From: Deltaproteobacteria bacterium UBA2385
GTDB lineage: Bacteria > Myxococcota_A > UBA796 > UBA2385
Direction of reading: 5' to 3'
Length of the DNA stretch: 7,760 nucleotides
Assembly: GCA_002343455.1 (NCBI GenBank)
Contig: DDSR01000095.1
Span: 1-7,760, forward strand
Shown in pieces: positions 1 through 5,270 of the stretch. The notes below the pieces were generated by a model. That model saw nothing but the letters and a program-made list of their open reading frames with translations, was not told where the DNA came from and did no database searches. The stretch's first letter is position 1. Every line of letters starts with the position of its first letter. A program made the position numbers and the translations under genes.

Positions 1-570
1 GCGTTCGGCCGCCCCCCCCAACCCCCGCGTCCCCCATGTCCCCGAGGCGCCAGGGAGCTGACTTGTCTCTTGGTCCTGCGGAGGCGCCTCAGCGCCATGG
101 GGGACTCTCCAGAGGCGGCGAAGCTCGGCGCGCTCGGCCTCCTCGACCGCGGCGCGGGCGGCGGCGTCGGGCAGGGGCACGGCGTTGAAGACGAAGATCT
201 GCTCGGCGCCGACGTGGACCTTGCCCTCGACCTTGCCCTGCACCCGGCAGACGGCCATCTCCTCGCGCAGCTCGACCAGCTCGCTGTGGAGATCCAGGGT
301 CGTGCCCGGGGGCACGAAGCGGCGGAACTTCACCCCGTTCATCATCGAGAGCACCGGGAAGGGCCAATCGCCGCGCTCCAGGCGCACCGTCAGGCCGATC
401 AGCTTGCCGGAGAGCTGGGCGAGGCTCTCCAGCAGCAGCACGCCAGGGACCACCGGGAAGGCCGGGAAGTGATCCTGGAAGAGAGGCAGCGCCGGGTCGA
501 AGTTGACCTGGCCCCAGGCGCGCTCTCCGGGCAGCAGCCCGTCGATGCGATCGACCAGCCGCCAGCGCAT
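1..570 (-). CDS. FabZ-like 3-hydroxyacyl-ACP dehydratase (hotdog fold), 3' end beyond window
   Basis: Hotdog-fold protein of the FabA/FabZ class, which dehydrates 3-hydroxyacyl-ACP to trans-2-enoyl-ACP in fatty-acid or related acyl-chain synthesis in the cytoplasm. The start at 570 gives MRWRLVDRIDGLLPGE. The signature block DHFPAFPVVPGVLLLESLAQ lies at residues 33-52. It carries the two FabZ catalytic residues, His34 and Glu48, at the same 14-residue spacing as E. coli FabZ His54/Glu68. The family's usual HRYPFL segment before LVDR is missing, so the protein begins about at the first strand. The fold should be complete by about residue 150. The frame then stays open to the window edge (190 codons, no stop) through a Gly/Ala/Pro-rich tail that may not be real domain sequence. 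The start lies one base after the stop of the lipoprotein gene (TAG-G-ATG), so the two are probably co-translated. Substrate and pathway (housekeeping fatty acids, polyene or polyketide) cannot be told. Confidence 0.82.
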   Translation of the reverse strand, partial: MRWRLVDRIDGLLPGERAWGQVNFDPALPLFQDHFPAFPVVPGVLLLESLAQLSGKLIGLTVRLERGDWPFPVLSMMNGVKFRRFVPPGTTLDLHSELVELREEMAVCRVQGKVEGKVHVGAEQIFVFNAVPLPDAAARAAVEEAERAELRRLWRVPHGAEAPPQDQETSQLPGASGTWGTRGLGGAAER

Positions 571-571
571 C

Positions 572-1450
572 CTAGTTGAGGACCGCTTCCAGGCAGGCGA
601 CGCCGAGCAGCTCGCGGGCGCCGCCCTCGCAGGTGCGGTAGCGGTGGACCTCGAAGAGGTGGTTGCCCGAGTAGGGCGCCTTCCAGGCAGGCACGCTCCA
701 GGTGCGGCGGCCGTCCTGCACGGCGCCGGCCGGGATGGCCTTGCCGCCCTCCTGAACGGGCAGATCGTCGAACCAGAGGTCCATGTCGTAGGTGCAGCTC
801 TCGGCGCCGTCGGCGGCGGCGTCGCTGAAGGCGGCGGCGGGGATGGCCTCGCCCAGGGCGTGGTCGATCTTGGGGCCGGCCTCGTCGAGCTGGGCCTTGG
901 CCTTGGCCCAGGAGGAGGCGCCCTCGTAGAGGAAGAGCGGCTCGGTGCAAGGGTGCGAGCTGATCGGCTGCTCCTTCGGGAAGCGCATGAACTCGACCGG
1001 CACGGGCGAGCCGACCTCGGCCTCCTTGCCGTCGGCCTTCTGCACGTTGAGGCGGCTGACCCGCAGCGCGCACTTCTCCATCCGGGGCTCGACGTAGACG
1101 CGGCGCAGGGGCTCCTGGCCGGCTTCGAAGCTGGCCTTCTTGCGCTCGTCGGGCACCTCGGTGAAGCGGATGTCGGTCTCGCGCTTCTCGCCCGTCATCA
1201 CCCGGCGGGTGAAGCCGCCGTCGACGTACCACATCGACCAGGACTCCCCGTCCTTCATGATCTTGAAGCGCTGCTTGTGATCGGGGGCCGCGCCGCTGAC
1301 CAGCAGGTAGTCGCCTTCCAGCGTGGACCAGGTCGGGCAGCCCTTCTCGATGGCCAGGGCCTCGAGGTCGGCCGGCCCGGGGGCGGCGGGCTCGTCCTTC
1401 TGGGGGCAGGCGAGCAGCAGGGGGAGGGCGGCGAGGGGCAGCAGGCGCAT
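572..1450 (-). CDS. putative lipoprotein of unknown function, cysteine-rich
   Basis: A 292-residue predicted lipoprotein. The N-terminus MRLLPLAALPLLLAC is a short signal peptide ending in a good lipobox (LLAC, lipidated Cys15), followed by a Pro/Ala-rich linker (residues 16-28). The +2 residue is Pro, so no Asp retention signal is seen. The mature part has six further cysteines (38, 127, 168, 219, 274, 286), consistent with up to three disulfides in the periplasm or at the cell surface. I do not recognise the family. The start at 1450 is preferred over the in-frame ATG at 1609 because it begins the signal peptide and has a GGAG Shine-Dalgarno (complement of 1456-1459) five bases upstream. 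The gene is followed directly by the FabZ-like gene, suggesting an operon. It is transcribed divergently from the FGE-like gene across the 633-bp intergenic region. A weak -10-like GATACA lies about 30 bases upstream of the start (complement of 1478-1483). Confidence 0.85.
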   Translation of the reverse strand: MRLLPLAALPLLLACPQKDEPAAPGPADLEALAIEKGCPTWSTLEGDYLLVSGAAPDHKQRFKIMKDGESWSMWYVDGGFTRRVMTGEKRETDIRFTEVPDERKKASFEAGQEPLRRVYVEPRMEKCALRVSRLNVQKADGKEAEVGSPVPVEFMRFPKEQPISSHPCTEPLFLYEGASSWAKAKAQLDEAGPKIDHALGEAIPAAAFSDAAADGAESCTYDMDLWFDDLPVQEGGKAIPAGAVQDGRRTWSVPAWKAPYSGNHLFEVHRYRTCEGGARELLGVACLEAVLN

Positions 1451-1703
1451 GGGATCTCCAGGTGACGGAATGTCCCTTGTATCTGAAAACGCCGGGCGGC
1501 GGGGGCAACGCTCGTCCGCAAAGAGGGGGCGGTCCGATCGCGGGACGACCGGACGGAGGAGCACCTGGACGTCGATCTTCTCGAAGGCGGCCTCCGCCGT
1601 CGCCCGCATGGCCGCCGATGATCGTCTCTGCGGCCTGCTCGACCCGGTTCCATGCCTGTGGCGGCGCCGCTGACCTGGCGAGCCCGGCGGATCTGCAACG
1701 TGG

Positions 1704-1717
1704 CCAGGTCAACCTGG
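1704..1717. promoter_or_regulatory. perfect dyad CCAGGT-CA-ACCTGG, possible operator
   Basis: Six-base arms (1704-1709 and 1712-1717) are perfectly inverted around a two-base centre. This geometry is typical of a binding site for a small dimeric regulator. It lies between the first two CTGCAAC copies, about 250 bp upstream of the lipoprotein start. Function is inferred from symmetry only. Confidence 0.3.
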
Positions 1718-1719
1718 TC

Positions 1720-1850
1720 CATTCTGCAACGCCATGGCTGCGAGGCCAGCTGGAGCCCCAGCTTCGGCAACGTGTTTGTTGCACTTAGGGGCTCATGGAC
1801 CGTGCGCGGTTGAAGAACGGAGGGGGTTGACCGCGATGGGTTGCAGAATG
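1720..1850. repeat. 11-bp inverted repeat (extended to 15 bp with one bulge)
   Basis: CATTCTGCAAC at 1720-1730 is the exact reverse complement of GTTGCAGAATG at 1840-1850. Allowing one unpaired base (1731), the match continues with CCAT (1732-1735) against ATGG (1836-1839). The arms enclose about 100 bp with no coding sense. They could be terminal repeats of a tiny non-autonomous element or the stem of a long RNA hairpin. No flanking target duplication is visible. Confidence 0.5.
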
Positions 1851-1871
1851 ACAGGGCTTGGGCGGCCAGGT

Positions 1872-1898
1872 TGGAGGCGGAGCCTGGCGCCGCCTCCA
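1872..1898. other. strong hairpin: 9-bp GC-rich stem, 9-base loop
   Basis: TGGAGGCGG (1872-1880) pairs perfectly with CCGCCTCCA (1890-1898) around the loop 1881-1889. No T-tract follows on either strand and no gene ends here, so a standard intrinsic terminator is unlikely. It may be a leader structure for either divergent transcript. Confidence 0.4.
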
Positions 1899-1943
1899 CC
1901 GGCGATCCGATCGACCCGATAGGCCGACGGGAGTCGCTTTCGC

Positions 1944-1949
1944 TATAGA
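1944..1949 (+). promoter_or_regulatory. weak candidate -10 box (TATAGA)
   Basis: TATAGA within GCTATAGAC is one of few AT-rich hexamers in the region and lies about 135 bases before the FGE-like start. No matching -35 box is seen. It is flanked by a direct repeat of CCGATAGG (1916-1923 and 1961-1968). Low confidence. Confidence 0.15.
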
Positions 1950-1995
1950 CTGGCGTTCAACCGATAGGATCAGGAACCACATCGAGTGGCAGTCC

Positions 1996-2006
1996 GTGCC
2001 AGGCAC
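1996..2006. repeat. short palindrome GTGCC-A-GGCAC
   Basis: Five-base arms are inverted around a single A. Similar GTGCCNGGCAC cores occur in short dispersed palindromes in some bacterial genomes, but one copy in this window cannot establish a repeat family. Confidence 0.25.
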
Positions 2007-2083
2007 CAGTCGGTTGCAGCGGCATTGCCCGGTGGGCAGGCGCGGCTACCTTTGGGGTGAACCCCCCTCTCCGGAAGACGCTC

Positions 2084-2800
2084 ATGGCCTCCATCCACGC
2101 CAACGGGCACGGCGTCCGGCACGCCGTCGCCCGCGCCGTCGCCACCGCCAACCTGGAGCCCTCCGAGGCGGTCTTCCGCGTCAAGCGCGCGCGGGTCGAG
2201 CTCGACCGGGAGGGGCGCGTGGCGCGGGCGGAGGTCAGCATCGACATCGAGGCGGCCCGGCCGCTGGCCGAGTGGAGCCCGGCCGAGCGCAGCGGGTTGG
2301 TCAACCCCGACGGCGCCCACCCGCTGATGGTCTGGCTGCCCGGCGATCCCGCCGCGGGCGTCGCGCCCTTCTTCATGGACATCCTGGCTGTCAGCTGGAG
2401 CCGCTGGCTCAAGCGCAACGAGGGCACGCTGCCGCCCGGCATCGACCTCTTCTGCCCGGTGACGGTCCTCGATCACGCCGCGGCCCTGGCCTTCGCCGAG
2501 GACCAGGGCAAGCAGCTCCCCAGCCTGGGCCAGTGGCGGGCGGCCTGGGGTGCCGCCGAGCTGCCCTGGGGCGAGGTCGCCGATCCGAGCTGCGGCCGGG
2601 TCGGACGGCCGCGCTACGACGAGCTGCCCGAGGGGGGCCTGCATCCGCCGGGGCCCGGGGGCCTCTTCGATCTTGGCGCCTGGCTCTGGCAGTGGCTGGA
2701 CGACGGTCGGCTGGTCGGCGGAGGCGCGGCCTCGCAGTGGCCTCTGGCCGCCACCCCCCGGCCGTGGCCGGTCGGCGTGCGGCTCGTCTCGCCCGCCTGA
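2084..2800 (+). CDS. compact FGE/SUMF1-like (FGE-sulfatase domain) protein lacking the FGE cysteine motif
   Basis: A 238-residue protein. Residues 96-237 follow the landmarks of the formylglycine-generating-enzyme-like (C-type-lectin-like) fold: FFMDILAVSWSRWLK (96-110) for the opening FxMD-EVT segment; FCPVTVLDHAAALAFAEDQG then KQLPSLGQWRAAW (123-155) for the 'W-A--YC-W-GKRLPTEAEWE' block; LPWGE (160-164); GGLFDLGAWLWQWLDD (192-207) for 'GLYDMAGNVWEW--D'; and VGVRLVSP (230-237) for the terminal GFRL. Only Cys124 and Cys170 are present, and the C-terminal cysteine motif of true FGE is absent, so sulfatase activation is unlikely. The domain is shorter than usual, with the RGGSW region reduced to a GGG. 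Residues 1-95 are an unrecognised N-terminal part; there is no signal peptide. The ATG at 2084 is chosen over GTG 2057 because GGAAG (2073-2077) sits six bases upstream. It could be a non-catalytic binding or partner protein. Confidence 0.75.
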   Translation: MASIHANGHGVRHAVARAVATANLEPSEAVFRVKRARVELDREGRVARAEVSIDIEAARPLAEWSPAERSGLVNPDGAHPLMVWLPGDPAAGVAPFFMDILAVSWSRWLKRNEGTLPPGIDLFCPVTVLDHAAALAFAEDQGKQLPSLGQWRAAWGAAELPWGEVADPSCGRVGRPRYDELPEGGLHPPGPGGLFDLGAWLWQWLDDGRLVGGGAASQWPLAATPRPWPVGVRLVSPA

Positions 2801-2815
2801 GTCCCCCCGCCCCGC

Positions 2816-2821
2816 TATACT
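2816..2821 (+). promoter_or_regulatory. candidate -10 box TATACT
   Basis: TATACT matches the -10 consensus at five of six positions and is embedded in very GC-rich sequence in the 48-bp gap after the FGE-like gene. It would place a transcript start about 20 bases before the ATG at 2849. No -35 box is recognisable, so the downstream genes may have their own promoter or may read through from 2084. Confidence 0.35.
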
Positions 2822-2848
2822 CTCCCTCCCTCGGGAGACCTCCAGCCC

Positions 2849-4003
2849 ATGCTTCTGCTCCTCGCCTCGCTGGCCTGCTTCAAGCCCTACGAGGATCTCG
2901 CCGCCCTCGACTTCTCCGAGGTGCCCTTCGACATCGACCTGGTCGAGTCGACGGCGCGCATCCGCACCGTGACCACCGGCCTGCGCTGCCCCGACGGCCA
3001 GGACGCCCGCTTCTACGTGGTCTACCAGCCCGAGGTCGAGGGGCCGGTGCCCCTGGCCCTGGGCTTCCACCCGGGCGCCTTCGACTACGTGATCGACCCC
3101 TACGCCGAGAGCACCAGCGCCCTCTACGGCGCCACCTGGCGCTCCAGCTCGCGCATGAACCGCGACTGGGCCGACCTGGCGGTCTGGGCCTCGCTGGGCA
3201 TGTACCCGGGCGACTTCCTGGAGGGCGAGGTGCACGAGGGCGCGCTCGCGGCTGCGCTGGTCAACGAGGGCGTGGCCCAGCTCTGGCCAGCCAACTGTTG
3301 GGGCGACCTCTGGCACAACGAGGAGGGCTTCCAGGAGAACGACTTCGCCCGCGAGGGCCTGACCCGAAACGGCCGAACCCTGGCCTGGTGGATGCTGCGC
3401 TACGCCTACGAGCCGGACTTCGCCGCCGCTCAGGGGGTGGAGCTGCCCTTCGAAGCGAGCGACGAGCTCTACCTGGTGGGCCTGGGCGAGGGCGGCCGGG
3501 CGGTGACCGAGCTGCTGCTGCACGAGGGCCTGCCCCGGGTGACGGGGGCGCTGGTGGACAGCTCGCCGGACACGCTCTCGGCCTACTTCGACCCGACCAA
3601 CGAGCTGGAGGCCGAGGCCGAGGGCCTGCGCCGCCTCTGGCCGACCGAAGAGCAGCAGCAGGCGATCGACGACTGGTCCTTGCTGGGCCTCTCCCGCACC
3701 AGCCTCGCTCCCCCCTTCGCCGCGGACACCGGCGACAGCACCGGCAGCGGGCTGGACGGGGCTGGGGCCTTCCGACTGCCCGAGCGCCTCGCCTTCGTCT
3801 GGTCGGCCGCCGATCCCCGTCAGCCGCTGGCGACGACGCAGGCGACCGCCGAGGCCCTCGCCCTCCGCCCCGACGCCTGGGTCCTGGAGCAGCGCGATCG
3901 TGCCCACGTCTTCAGCAACGCCGACGCGGACCTCGCAGGCGAGCTGGTCCACTACCTGCGCACGGGCCAGCAGACCCAGACCGGCGACAGCACACCCCAA
4001 TGA
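2849..4003 (+). CDS. putative lipoprotein with alpha/beta-hydrolase-like layout, nucleophile serine replaced
   Basis: A 384-residue protein starting MLLLLASLAC: a minimal signal peptide with a likely lipidated Cys10, although the -3 residue is Ser and there is no basic n-region. The body shows the order of an alpha/beta hydrolase: a strand and oxyanion-type turn LALGFHPGAFD (69-79); a nucleophile-elbow-like VGLGEGGRAV (210-219); the following strand VTGALVDSSP (231-240); a strand with acid, FVWSAADP (317-323, Asp322); and a terminal His, RAHVFSN (351-357, His353). The elbow reads G-L-G-E-G-G where G-x-S-x-G is expected, so Gly213 stands in for serine. If the fold call holds, this is a non-hydrolytic or altered member. 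Cys47 and Cys150 could form a disulfide. Asp/Thr/Gly/Ser-rich patches lie at 293-300 and in the tail. GGGAG (2833-2837) is 11 bases upstream of the start, rather far. Fold assignment is inference. Confidence 0.75.
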   Translation: MLLLLASLACFKPYEDLAALDFSEVPFDIDLVESTARIRTVTTGLRCPDGQDARFYVVYQPEVEGPVPLALGFHPGAFDYVIDPYAESTSALYGATWRSSSRMNRDWADLAVWASLGMYPGDFLEGEVHEGALAAALVNEGVAQLWPANCWGDLWHNEEGFQENDFAREGLTRNGRTLAWWMLRYAYEPDFAAAQGVELPFEASDELYLVGLGEGGRAVTELLLHEGLPRVTGALVDSSPDTLSAYFDPTNELEAEAEGLRRLWPTEEQQQAIDDWSLLGLSRTSLAPPFAADTGDSTGSGLDGAGAFRLPERLAFVWSAADPRQPLATTQATAEALALRPDAWVLEQRDRAHVFSNADADLAGELVHYLRTGQQTQTGDSTPQ

Positions 4004-4020
4004 GCGCCACCCCCCGATGA
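4000..4020 (+). CDS. possible six-codon relay ORF (MSATPR) joining two genes
   Basis: The stop of the lipoprotein gene forms ATGA at 4000-4003. The ATG there opens a six-codon frame (MSATPR) whose own stop forms a second ATGA at 4017-4020, containing the start of the next gene. The next gene has no Shine-Dalgarno in the preceding 20 bases, so ribosomes could reach its start by two successive termination-reinitiation steps. Chance occurrence is quite possible; the peptide itself need have no function. Confidence 0.25.
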   Translation: MSATPR

Positions 4021-4547
4021 GCAGCGGCCGCAAGGCGCGGCTGTTGCAGGCGATGCTGCCGCCCGCCCTATTCGCGCTAGGGGGATGGCAGCTGCATGGT
4101 GGGCTGGTGGAGGGCGCTGCCCTAGGCGTGCTAGGCTGGCTGGCGGTGCGGCTGGGGCCGGTGCGCATCTTCCTGCTGGCCGACCATCGGGTGGGCGTCG
4201 CCGCCAGCCGGACGGAGGACTGGGAGGAGGCGCTGGAGGCCTTCGAGGCCAGCGAGCGGGCCTGGCGAGGGCGCGGCATGCTCGACCGGCGCCGCGCCTT
4301 GCTGCTGGGGAGCAGCGGCCCCTGGCCCTACCTGGGCCTCGCCCGCTACAACCAGGCGGCCTGCCTGACCCGGCTGGGCCGCTCGGAGGAGGCTCGCGCG
4401 CGCCTGGTGTCGCTGCTGCAGCAGCAGCCGGGCATGACGCCGGCGCGGGAGCTGCTGTCGGCCCTGCCGGCCCCCGGCAGCGACTCGTTTCAGCTCGGTG
4501 ACTTCGCCGATCTGGACGACGGAGCGGAGCGGGATGGTGTAGGCTGA
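4017..4547 (+). CDS. small membrane protein with two N-terminal helices and a TPR-like tail
   Basis: A 176-residue protein. A basic N-terminus (SSGRKAR) precedes a hydrophobic hairpin: helix one about residues 11-27 and helix two about residues 30-54, both rich in Ala/Leu/Gly. The rest looks soluble and helical. DWEEALEAFEASERAW (69-83) and YNQAACLTRLGRSEEARARLVSLLQQQPG (111-139) resemble tetratricopeptide helices, the latter close to the TPR pattern 'YN-A-CL--LGR-EEA---L---L---P'. The acidic tail (162-173) is probably disordered. By the positive-inside rule the basic N-terminus would be cytoplasmic, and with two helices the TPR part would also be cytoplasmic, suggesting a membrane-anchored protein-binding module. 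The start at 4017 is inferred from the ATGA junction and the basic-then-hydrophobic beginning; an in-frame ATG at 3900 would only read the previous gene out of frame. Family not recognised. Confidence 0.7.
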   Translation: MSSGRKARLLQAMLPPALFALGGWQLHGGLVEGAALGVLGWLAVRLGPVRIFLLADHRVGVAASRTEDWEEALEAFEASERAWRGRGMLDRRRALLLGSSGPWPYLGLARYNQAACLTRLGRSEEARARLVSLLQQQPGMTPARELLSALPAPGSDSFQLGDFADLDDGAERDGVG

Positions 4548-4554
4548 GGAGACC

Positions 4555-4559
4555 GGAGG
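4555..4559 (+). promoter_or_regulatory. strong RBS GGAGG immediately followed by its complement
   Basis: GGAGG, six bases before the ATG at 4566, is a near-ideal Shine-Dalgarno. It is followed after one C by CCTCC (4561-4565), the exact complement. The one-base loop is too tight for the full stem, so only a weak partial hairpin could form. Confidence 0.7.
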
Positions 4560-4565
4560 CCCTCC

Positions 4566-5234
4566 ATGCCCGTGAAAGAGCAGCGCACCGCCACCCCCGC
4601 CCAGACCTCGACCCCCTCTCGCTCGGCCGCCATCGGCATGTCGAAGCAGAGCGACGAAGAGAACAGCCAGATGCTCTCCCGCGTCCGGCAGGCCGAGGAG
4701 ACCGGGCCGGTCGACGGGCCGATGGGCCGGGTCTACATCCGCATCGCGGGCCGGGCCGACGCGCCGGGCTTCGATCGCACCCAGCTCCACCTGTACCTGG
4801 ACAAGACGCTCAAGCTGGCCGACGGCGAGTTCTTCCGCGGCACCAAGCTGGACGGCGTGGCCGACAAGCTGATGGCGCAGCTCGACACCAACCGCGACGG
4901 GCTCGTCTCTTGGACCGAGTTCAAGGCCTTCGAGGCCCAGACCCTGGCGACGGTGGCCCCCGGGGCGACCAACGCCGAGACCGCCCGGACCTCGGCCGGC
5001 AACCGCTTCGGCGAGCTGGACGGCAACCGCGACGGCAGCCTGAGCTACGACGAGCTGCAGAGCGGCACCCGGGCGGCCCTGCCCCGGGGCACCGACCACG
5101 CCGACCTGATCGCCCAGCTCGCCGCCCGCATCGCACTGGACGCGGTCGACACCGACCAGCGCAGCACCGAGGTCAAGAAGCGCGGCCTCTCCCGCAACGA
5201 GTGGACCACCGCCGCGGGGCAGATGGCCCGCTGA
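4566..5234 (+). CDS. EF-hand calcium-binding protein, no signal peptide
   Basis: A 222-residue protein with two canonical EF-hand loops. Loop one spans D107-T-N-R-D-G-L-V-S-W-T-E118 and loop two spans D152-G-N-R-D-G-S-L-S-Y-D-E163. Both have acidic or amide ligands at positions 1, 3, 5 and 12 and Gly at 6. A third, aberrant site near the C-terminus has D195-T-D197 and, after an insertion of about six residues, G207-L-S-R-N-E212. The segment VYIRIAGRADAPGFDRTQLHLYLDKTLKLADGEFF (56-90) may hold a degenerate first helix-loop-helix. The N-terminal 45 residues are polar, Ser/Thr/Gln-rich and probably disordered. No signal peptide or membrane helix is seen, so a cytoplasmic calcium sensor or buffer is the simplest reading. 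It starts 18 bases after the preceding stop with a strong RBS. Partners are unknown. Confidence 0.88.
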   Translation: MPVKEQRTATPAQTSTPSRSAAIGMSKQSDEENSQMLSRVRQAEETGPVDGPMGRVYIRIAGRADAPGFDRTQLHLYLDKTLKLADGEFFRGTKLDGVADKLMAQLDTNRDGLVSWTEFKAFEAQTLATVAPGATNAETARTSAGNRFGELDGNRDGSLSYDELQSGTRAALPRGTDHADLIAQLAARIALDAVDTDQRSTEVKKRGLSRNEWTTAAGQMAR

Positions 5235-5270
5235 GGACGGGCGGGCAGGCGGCGCGATAGGCCACCTCGC

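Larger units (their letters stand above)
1693..2019. repeat. heptamer CTGCAAC repeated four times in both orientations
   Basis: CTGCAAC occurs at 1693-1699 and 1724-1730. Its reverse complement GTTGCAG occurs at 1840-1846 and 2013-2019, and a near match GTTGCAC lies at 1778-1784. Under uniform composition, both orientations of one heptamer would be expected about 0.04 times in this length. The first two copies share the longer string TCTGCAACG. The arrangement could be operator sites or relics of a small repeat element; no assignment is possible from sequence alone. Confidence 0.45.
1451..2083. other. 633-bp divergent intergenic region, motif-rich, no supported gene
   Basis: This stretch separates the minus-strand lipoprotein gene from the plus-strand FGE-like gene. 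Open frames exist in it (for example plus 1462-1788, and minus frames extending from the lipoprotein gene), but their translations are Arg/Pro/Gly-rich and look like high-GC noise. It should hold promoters for both flanking genes. It also contains several short inverted and direct repeats, listed separately. Parts of it (around 1765-1800 and 1935-1985) look less GC-rich than the flanking genes. No tRNA or known riboswitch pattern was recognised. Confidence 0.7.

Noticed and set aside
66..98. Start of a further minus-strand gene at 98 (MALRRLRRTKRQ)
   Set aside because: It has a plausible GGAGAG site but only 32 codons are visible and they carry no recognisable feature, so it is noted but not annotated.
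1451..1609. N-terminal extension of the lipoprotein gene to the ATG at 1609
   Set aside because: It would bury the signal peptide 53 residues inside the protein; the ATG at 1450 has a good GGAG site and starts exactly at the signal peptide.
1462..1788. Possible small plus-strand gene in the intergenic region
   Set aside because: Composition is Arg/Gly/Pro-rich, no domain, and no convincing ribosome site; it reads as chance.
2057..2083. GTG start for the FGE-like gene
   Set aside because: The ATG at 2084 has GGAAG at proper distance; nothing supports the nine extra residues.
1451..2083. tRNA, CRISPR or insertion sequence in the long intergenic stretch
   Set aside because: No cloverleaf, no regularly spaced repeats, and no transposase frame; the repeats seen are short and irregular.
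1858..4020. A 720-codon plus-strand open frame overlapping the FGE-like and lipoprotein genes
   Set aside because: Arg/Pro-rich out-of-frame reading of the real genes; only its last six codons (the relay ORF) are of interest.
1970..4279. A 769-codon minus-strand open frame opposite three plus-strand genes
   Set aside because: Its translation is Gly/Ala/Arg-rich with no recognisable domain. It lies antisense to genes with clear domains, signal peptide and RBS, and such long antisense frames are expected at this GC content.
5235..5270. Fluoride riboswitch upstream of crcB
   Set aside because: The gap is only 36 bases and lacks the conserved pseudoknot elements.
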